This document shows positions 56,894 to 64,000 of a stretch of DNA of 64,000 nt, one piece after another. This stretch comes from Haliotis asinina (lineage: Eukaryota > Mollusca > Gastropoda > Lepetellida > Haliotidae): contig NC_090287.1 in assembly GCF_037392515.1 (NCBI RefSeq), forward strand, positions 7,609,501 to 7,673,500. Reading direction: 5' to 3'. The notes under the pieces are model-generated. The model made no database searches. It saw only the letters and a list, made by a program, of their open reading frames with translations, and was not told the DNA's origin. The position numbers and the translations under genes are program-made. Within the stretch, counting starts at the first letter, position 1. Each line of letters opens with the position of its first letter.

Positions 56894-57356
56894 CTATCGG
56901 ATTGTGGGTAACTTGTGAGTTTCCGTTTTCCGGAAACTTAATGGAAATATAAGGTTAACGATCCGGAGACCTACCTGAAACTTAAGTTTCCATTTTGTTT
57001 CAGTTAGGTTTCCGGTGTCCGGAAACGAAGTTATTTTTGCTGTGTTGATAAGAAACTTGTCACATTCCATGACATCTTCATACAGAGGTCCACACATGTC
57101 AGCTACCTTGCTGAACTATGTATGAAAACCTCATTGAATCAGTCCCACGTTGGTCCCAGTAATGGGGTTGGTACTCTTGACATTCCCAGTGTCCCGGTAG
57201 AAGAGCTGGCTGGTACCATAGGCCTCTTCCCCTGAGGTGCCTGTCCTCATAAGAAGTTTCCAATAGAATATATACGAGTGGAGATAGGTGGCTGAAGTCG
57301 GCAGTTTTCCATTTAGGGGGATCTCTACTTGAGACCACAGAGATCGCCTTCAGCAA
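56894..57356 (-). pseudogene. Polinton major-capsid-type relic, second piece
   Basis: Contains SQLFYRDTGNVKSTNPITG and MCGPLYEDVMECDKFLIN, both characteristic of the front half of Polinton major capsid proteins. A fossil part of element B. Confidence 0.6.
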
Positions 57357-57587
57357 CTAATGCTTGCCATAAAAGGCGACTATGCTTGTCGTGAGAGGCG
57401 ACTAACGGGATCGGCTGGTCAAGCTCGCTGACTTGGTTGACATATGTCATCGGTTCCCAATGGCGCAGGTCGATGCTCATGTTGTTGATCACTGGATTGT
57501 CTGATCCAGACGCGATTATCTACAGACTGTTGCCATATAGCTGGAATATTGCTGAGTGCGGCGTAAAACTAAAGTCACCCACTCTGT
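57341..57587 (+). repeat. CGACTAACGGGATC-type SINE, near full length
   Basis: CATAAAAGGCGACTATGCTT, GAGGCGACTAACGGGATCGG, CATGTTGTTGATCACTGGAT and AATATTGCTGAGTGCGGCGT match the copy at 46417 closely, so it is recent. It is inserted in fossil B. Confidence 0.93.
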
Positions 57588-57599
57588 ATTGCGTTTACC

Positions 57600-58590
57600 C
57601 TTGTGACCCCTTTACCTTGATGTTTTTTCTCCAGACATGCTTTAGCCTTTGAACAACTTCTCGGGTGGGGGAGAGGTAACAAGAAATGTGTCTGTAGAAG
57701 AGGGTAGGTCCATTTTGTTACTCCTTGCTGCTCATAATAGATCACATGATCATCCACTGTAGCAAAGGAATAAGGGATTGGGATAGCCTTTTGCCTGCAA
57801 ATAGTTATATTTACTCCAAACCCTAGGGTCATCCAGATATGGTCTCCAGTATCATTTTATTGTTCCAGTTGAATACTGACTCTCAGACAGCGATTTCAAA
57901 TGAAATATCCCTATCACGGGTCCAGTCATAAATGAAGCTAAATCGGCAGTTCTGTAGCTCTCAGTCACCCACACGGGAGGTGTCAAAGAGGGATGAACAG
58001 ATGTAGATATCCCAACATTTTGATTTCTCTTTAGCAGCTCAGTTACAGAAGGTGATATCTGCCAGTCCAACGTGCCAATGGTTGTCCAAGTGAAAGGTTT
58101 ATTCAAGTTGACTTTAAACTGTTTGGGTTTATTGTGAGGATAAAACGTCTCCTTACTATCCGTACTTCATACAGTCGACTATTTATCCATGTATAGATTT
58201 AAGCTAATGGTTGGTAAGGATCTATCCCAAAATACTATTGAGTAGTACTGTCTACAAATTAGAGTTTCCCTTGTCTAAGGGCACATTCATGATAAGTTGT
58301 CAACGCAATGTAGATAATGATGATTTGACAAAAAGACTCTTTTGGCTACTTTTCGACCTAGTAATGTCCAGACCTACTGCATGAGAGAGATGGTGTCTCT
58401 GCTGTGTCTTCCACACCAAAATGAGTCCATCTCTGGTTTTATCCCTATTTATACCTTCTCACAATTGTTTACACTGGCCCCGGGATCAAGCTATTGTACG
58501 TTTTCGGCCAATGAAGCCATTTCACTAAGACTTCTTTTTGTTTACTTCTATTCTTATTGGACAGTGTCTTGAATTTTGTACTGCAGATCA
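57600..58590. other. Fossil B interior, unassigned relics
   Basis: Minus-strand ORFs at 57575-57832 and 57852-58106 have the look of Polinton structural proteins (FTWTTIGTLDWQ) but no motif firm enough to name. They are kept as fossil material. Confidence 0.35.
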
Positions 58591-58599
58591 GGGTTTTCT

Positions 58600-59435
58600 A
58601 CCACTGCTTGCAGCTCTGATGAATAGAGAGCACCAATCTTTCAATTTGTACATCTCGTTGTTTTGCGACAAGTATCTCCTTCTTACTGTAAAGATTTCAC
58701 CAGACCATTTCTCCTGATATTCTCTTTTAAAGGTTCTCTGTAGATGACTCACACTAAATTAATCATCCACATTGAACGTGAACTCACTTTGGATTTCTTT
58801 AAATACTGAGAGAGTCTCGCTTTATTTTCATTTTATTCATATTTTCTCAGTCACACTAGCAGGAGACTGTCCTAAGGAACGATGTTAAGTGTAATTGTAA
58901 CTCTTGACTACATCTGGAAAGATATTCACATATCTGTAGGTAAAGTGTTTCAACATATATCGATACAGTCTCGATTTAATGGTTTTAATAACTCGCTCAG
59001 CATATGAGGCTTTTACTTTCATCCATTGTAAAAATTTGGGATACCTTGTGCTTTTTCAAAAAGGTTTTTAGCCATCGACCCTTAAATTCTGAACTCATGT
59101 CGGATTGAAAAAGTTTACATTTTTGTGTGTCGGTTTTCAATAAGCTGGTCAGTTCTTTCACCACTTCTTGTCCCTTAGTGGATTTGAGTGGTTACACCCA
59201 TTATATCGTGAAAATGTTTATCTATGATGACTTAAAGGTACTAGTATTTAATGCCAATGCTGTACTTGGCCAGTGATACCGTATCCATCAAATTTGATTG
59301 CCAGAGACAATCTAAACCTTCCACGACAAACTCATTTAGTATACTCATGGTATAGACGTCTTGACCTTTCACCCATTCCTTGATTATATGTAAACCAGTT
59401 TGAAACTGATTCTCAGCTTTAACAGCTTCATACAA
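58600..59435 (-). pseudogene. Polinton integrase relic
   Basis: LYEAVKAENQFQTGLHIIKE, EFRI..GSMAKNLF and NKARLSQYLKKSK resemble the retroviral-type (DDE) integrase of Polintons. Decayed fossil part of element B. Confidence 0.5.
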
Positions 59436-59546
59436 TTTCTTGGGCCCACCATAACTGTCAGGATGTTAATAAGTCCTCGTGTTCCATACACATAACCATG
59501 TCTTTGAGTGCGGGCACGAAATCTGTCATCACATGACAACAGTCTC

Positions 59547-59987
59547 TCAGCTTCTGCCATTGTTGTTTGGACAATAAGACACCCTTAGACCTACCACTCT
59601 TGTCACTCGTTTATGTTTCTCCCACTGTCCGAGATTCAAATCACCATTTAGATACAAAGTAGCATACATGTTGGCTCCCACATGAACATAATCATGGATC
59701 TTTCCTTGATCGAGGGCCTCCAGAAGGTTGAAATGACGTTCCAGCCAGTGTTTCAAGGTAAGCACGATGCCACGACGAGTCGGGTAGGACTTTCTGCTGG
59801 GATATGTGAGTACATCATACTTCCTTAAATAAATGTCTAGTCCATTCCATATCCTGACCGTCACAAATACGTCATTACCTAAGTCCAAACGAGGACAACG
59901 AGGATCTTGTAGCGTTGACTTGTAGTAGTAGTGACTTGGAGTCTCTAGTGCCAGCAATGTCATGGCTTGTATCTCTCCCCATTCCAC
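59547..59987 (-). pseudogene. PC4-like single-strand-DNA-binding domain in fossil B
   Basis: About 146 codons without interruption. LDLGNDVFVTVRIWNGLDIY, then LRKYDV..TRRGIVLTLKHW has the pattern of the transcription coactivator PC4/Sub1 fold (L-G, xVxVxxW, I-R-xY, KKGIxLTxxxW). It lies next to the integrase relic of fossil B and is oriented with it, so it is probably element cargo. PC4 homology is by eye and moderate. Confidence 0.5.
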
Positions 59988-60158
59988 CGCGGAATATGCC
60001 AGCTAACCGAAAACACGATAAAAAAGTGAAAAAACTCCATATACACACAATAGTTCCGCTGAAAGCAGAGTCGACTTAATAGTTTGATGAACAATTGGTT
60101 ATGCATCACTTTCAAACGTTTATGATGCCAGGTGTGCTCGGTCCCATTTCTCAAAGCT

Positions 60159-63100
60159 ACGCTACGACAGCCGTAAGTCTATGTTACAGTATAGAAGCTT
60201 TGACAGTCGAAAGTCTGTGTTACAGTGTAGGAGCTACGACAGCCGTACGTCTTTGTTACGGTATACGAGCTATGATAGTTGTAAGTCTATGTTACAGTGT
60301 AGGAGCTACGACAGTCGCACGTCTTTGTTACGGTATACGAGCTATGATAGTTGTAAGTCTATGTTACAGTGTAGGAGCTACGACAGTCGCACGTCTTTGT
60401 TACGGTATACGAGCTATGATAGTTGTAAGTCTATGTTACAGTGTAGGAGCTACGACAGTCGCACGTCTTTGTTACGGTATACGAGCTATGATAGTTGTAA
60501 GTCTATGTTACAGTGTAGGAGCTACGACAGTCCTACGTCTGTGTTGCGGTATACGGGATATGATAGTTGTAAGTCTGTGTTACAGTGTAGGAGCTACGGC
60601 AGCCGTACGTCTTTGTTACGGTATACGGGATATGATAGTTGTAAGTCTATGTTACAGTGTAGGAGCTACGACAGCCGTACGTCTTTGTTGCGGTATACGA
60701 GTTATGATAGTTGCAAGTCTATGTTACAGTGTAGGAGCTACGGCAGCCGTACGTCTTTGTTACGGTATACGGGATATGATAGTTGTAAGTCTGTGTTACA
60801 GTGTAGGAGCTACGACAGCCGTACGTCTTTGTTACGGTATACGAGCTATGATAGTTGTAAGTCTATGTTACAGTGTAGGAGCTACGGCAGCCGTACGTCT
60901 TTGTAACGGTATACGGGATATGATAGTTGTAAGTCTGTGTTACAGTGTAGGAGCTACGACAGCCGTACGTCTTTGTTACGGCATACGAGCTATGATAGTT
61001 GTAAGTCTATGTTACAGTGTAGGAGCTACGTCAGCCGTACGTCTTTGTTACGGTATACGGGATATGATAGTTGTAAGTCTATGTTACAGTGTAGGAGCTA
61101 CGACAGCCGTACGTCTTTGTTACGGTATACGAGCTATGACAGTCGAAAGTCTGTGTTACAGTGTAGGAGCTACGACAGCCGTACGTCTTTGTTACGGTAT
61201 ACGAGTTATGATAGTTGTAAGTCTATGTTACAGTGTAGGAGTTACGACAGTCGTACGTCTTTGTTACGGTATACGAGCTATGATAGTTGTAAGTCTATGT
61301 TACAGTGTAGGAGCTACGACAGCCGTACGTCTTTGTTGCGGTATACGAGCATTTGATAGTTGTAAGTCTATGTTACAGTGTAGGAGCTACGACAGTCGTA
61401 CGTCTTTGTTGCGGTATACGAGTTATGATAGTTGTAAGTCTATGTTACAGTGTAGGAGTTACGACAGTCGTACGTCTTTGTTACGGTATACGAGCTATGA
61501 TAGTTGTAAGTCTATGTTACAGTGTAGGATCTACGACAGCCGTACGTCTTTGTTGCGGTATACGAGCAATGATAGTTGTAAGTCTATGTTACAGTGTAGG
61601 AGCTACGGCAGCCGTACGTCTTTGTTGCGGTATACGGGATATGATAGTTGTAAGTCTATGTTACAGTGTAGGAGCTACGACAGTCGTACGTCTTTGTTGC
61701 GGTATACGAGCTATGATAGTTGTAAGTTTATGTTACAGTGTAGGAGCTACGGCAGCCGTACGTCTTTGTTACGGTATACGGGATATGATAGTTGTAAGTC
61801 TGTGTTACAGTGTAGGAGCTACGTCAGCCGTACGTCTTTGTTACGGTGTACGAGTTATGATAGTTGTAAGTCTATGTTACAGTGTAGGAGCTACGACAGC
61901 CGTACGTCTTTGTTACGGTATACGGGATATGATAGTTGTAAGCCTATGTTACAGTGTAGGAGCTACGGCAGCCGTACGTCTTTGTTACGGTATACGAGTA
62001 ATGACAGTCGAAAGTCTATGTTACAGTGTAGGAGCTACGACAGCCGTACGTCTTTGTTGCGGTATACGAGCTATGATAGTTGTAAGTCTATGTTACAGTG
62101 TAGGAGCTACGACAGCCGTACGTCTTTGTTGCGGTATACGAGCAATGATAGTTGTAAGTCTGTGTTACAGTGTAGGAGCTACGACAGTCGTACGTCTTTG
62201 TTGCGGTATACGAGCTATGATAGTTGTAAGTCTATGTTACAGTGTAGGAGCTACGACAGCCGTACGTCTTTGTTACGGTATACGAGCTATGACAGTCGAA
62301 AGTCTGTGTTACATTGTAGGAGCTACGACAGCCGCACGTCTTTGTTACGGTATACGGGATATGATAGTTGTAAGTCTATGTTACAGTGTAGGAGCTACGA
62401 CAGCCGCACGTCTTTGTTGCGGTATACGAGCTATGATAGTTGTAAGTCTATGTTACAGTGTAGGAGCTACGACAGCCGCACGTCTTTGTTGCTGTATACG
62501 AGCTATGATAGCTGTAAGTCTATGTTACAGTGTAGGAGTTACGACAGCCGCACGTCTTTGTTGCGGTATACGGGATATGATAGTTGTAAGTCTGTGTTAC
62601 AGTGTAGGAGCTACGACAGCCGTACGTCTTTGTTGCGGTATACGAGTTATGATAGTTGTAAGTCTATGTTACAGTGTAGGAGCTACGACAGTCGTACGTC
62701 TTTGTTACGGTATACGAGCTATGATAGTTGTAAGTTTATGTTACAGTGTAGTACCTACGTCAGCCGTACGTCTTTGTTACGGTATACGGGATATGATAGT
62801 TGTAAGTCTGTGTTACAGTGTAGGAGCTACGACAGCCGTACGTCTTTGTTACGGTATACGAGCAATGATAGTTGTAAGTCTATGTTACAGTGTAGGAGCT
62901 ACGACAGCCGTACGTCTTTGTTACGGTATACGAGCTATGACAGTCGAAAGTCTGTGTTACATTGTAGGAGCTACGACAGCCGCACGTCTTTGTAACGGTA
63001 TACGAGCTATAATAGTTGTAAGTCTATGTTACAGTGTAGGAGCTACGACAGCCGCACGTCTTTGTTGCGGTATACGAGCTATGATAGCTGTAAGTCTATG

Positions 63101-64000
63101 TTACAGTGTAGGAGTTACGACAGCCGCACGTCTTTGTTGCGGTATACGGGATATGATAGTTGTAAGTCTGTGTTACAGTGTAGGAGCTACGACAGCCGTA
63201 CGTCTTTGTTACGGTATACGAGTTATGATAGTTGTAAGTCTATGTTACAGTGTAGGAGCTACGACAGCCGTACGTCTTTGTTACGGTATACGGGATATGA
63301 TAGTTGTAAGTCTATGTTACAGTGTAGGAGCTACGGCAGCCGTACGTCTTTGTTACGGTATACGAGTAATGACAGTCGAAAGTCTATGTTACAGTGTAGG
63401 AGCTACGACAGCCGTACGTCTTTGTTGCGGTATACGAGCTATGATAGTTGTAAGTCTATGTTACAGTGTAGGAGCTACGACAGCCGTACGTCTTTGTTGC
63501 GGTATACGAGCAATGATAGTTGTAAGTCTGTGTTACAGTGTAGGAGCTACGTCAGTCGTACGTCTTTGTTGCGGTATACGAGCTATGATAGTTGTAAGTT
63601 TATGTTACAGTGTAGGAGCTACGGCAGCCGTACGTCTTTGTAACGGTATACGGGATATGATAGTTGTAAGTCTGTGTTACAGTGTAGGAGCTACGACAGC
63701 CGTACGTCTTTGTTACGGTATACGAGTTATGATAGTTGTAAGTCTATGTTACAGTGTAGGAGCTACGACAGCCGTACGTCTTTGTTACGGTATACGAGCT
63801 ATGACAGTCGAAAGTCTGTGTTACATTGTAGGAGTTACGACAGCCGCACGTCTTTGTTACGGTATACGAGCATTTGATAGTTGTAAGTCTATGTTACAGT
63901 GTAGGAGCTACGACAGCCGCACGTCTTTGTTGCGGTATACGAGCTATGATAGTTGTAAGTCCATGTTACATTGTAGGAGGTACGACAGCCGTACGTCTTT
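60159..64000 (+). repeat. 72-bp satellite (36-bp dimer), about 53 copies, runs off the window
   Basis: The unit is two diverged 36-base halves: AGCTACGACAGCCGTACGTC then TTTGTTACGGTATACG, and AGCTATGATAGTTGTAAGTC then TATGTTACAGTGTAGG. TACAGTGTAG recurs at 60221 and 60293. Units are highly similar, with blocks of variants recurring (AGTCGAAAGTCTGTGTTAC, GGATATGATAG). Because 72 is a multiple of three, two forward frames stay open for hundreds of codons, including 966 codons from 60095 that mostly encode a 24-residue repeat. The frame is not kept along the array (it shifts near 61350), which argues against a protein. Confidence 0.97.

Larger units (their letters stand above)
50351..59990. mobile_element. 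Polinton/Maverick fossil B, broken and multiply interrupted
   Basis: Relics of Polinton proteins on both strands: packaging-ATPase region on + near 50351-50638; a Polinton-associated ORF relic on + near 51124-51480; major-capsid relics on - near 54137-54499 and 56894-57356; integrase relic on - near 58600-59435; and a PC4-like domain on - at 59547-59987. Broken in very many places and interrupted by a dead Tc1-like element, a pogo-type MITE and a SINE. No terminal inverted repeats recognised; a satellite begins just beyond. It may be more than one copy. Old, judged by decay. Confidence 0.68.

Noticed and set aside
60095-62995. 966-aa ORF as a giant repeat protein
   Set aside because: It lies on a 72-bp satellite; a second frame is equally open and the frame drifts along the array, so the ORF follows from a period divisible by three.

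Overview
The window looks like genomic DNA from a gastropod mollusc, most likely an abalone-type vetigastropod. This is inferred from three things: spliced genes with GT-AG introns, a tandem cluster of ependymin-related secreted proteins of the kind known from abalone, and many copies of a tRNA-like and GTGAGTGA-tailed SINE population that I associate with abalone DNA. Gene density is low and repeats fill most of the space.

Layout. 1-765 (+): the 3' part of a rhodopsin-like GPCR, running in from the left edge. 766-10600: repeats, namely tRNA-derived SINEs, a 43-bp minisatellite, a 3.5-kb array of a 17-bp unit with a ~798-bp higher-order period, and a foldback plus tandem set of 274-bp tRNA-like units. 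10609-12721 (+): the last three exons of a COQ8/ADCK3-type atypical kinase. 14990-18709, 23147-26098, 27264-30255 and 36710-48417 (all -): four ependymin-related genes, each with six exons and identical intron phases (1,0,0,1,2). An isolated fourth-exon relic lies at 26430-26560. The fourth gene has a first intron of about 9 kb that holds a Polinton/Maverick fossil, a Tc1-like transposon with an uninterrupted 341-aa transposase, a SINE with a 14-bp target duplication and two MITEs. 50300-60000: a second, heavily decayed Polinton/Maverick fossil on both strands, interrupted by a dead Tc1-like element (itself carrying a SINE), a pogo-type MITE and another SINE. 60160-64000: a 72-bp satellite made of two diverged 36-bp halves, continuing past the right edge.

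The host genes do not form an operon. The ependymin-related genes are a local tandem expansion. The GPCR and COQ8 gene are unrelated neighbours. I see no CRISPR array, rRNA gene or functional tRNA gene. Long ORFs at 60-64 kb and 19.3-19.9 kb come from satellite period or composition and are not called as genes. Exon calls rest on reading-frame continuity, splice sites and recognisable family motifs; no database search was possible.
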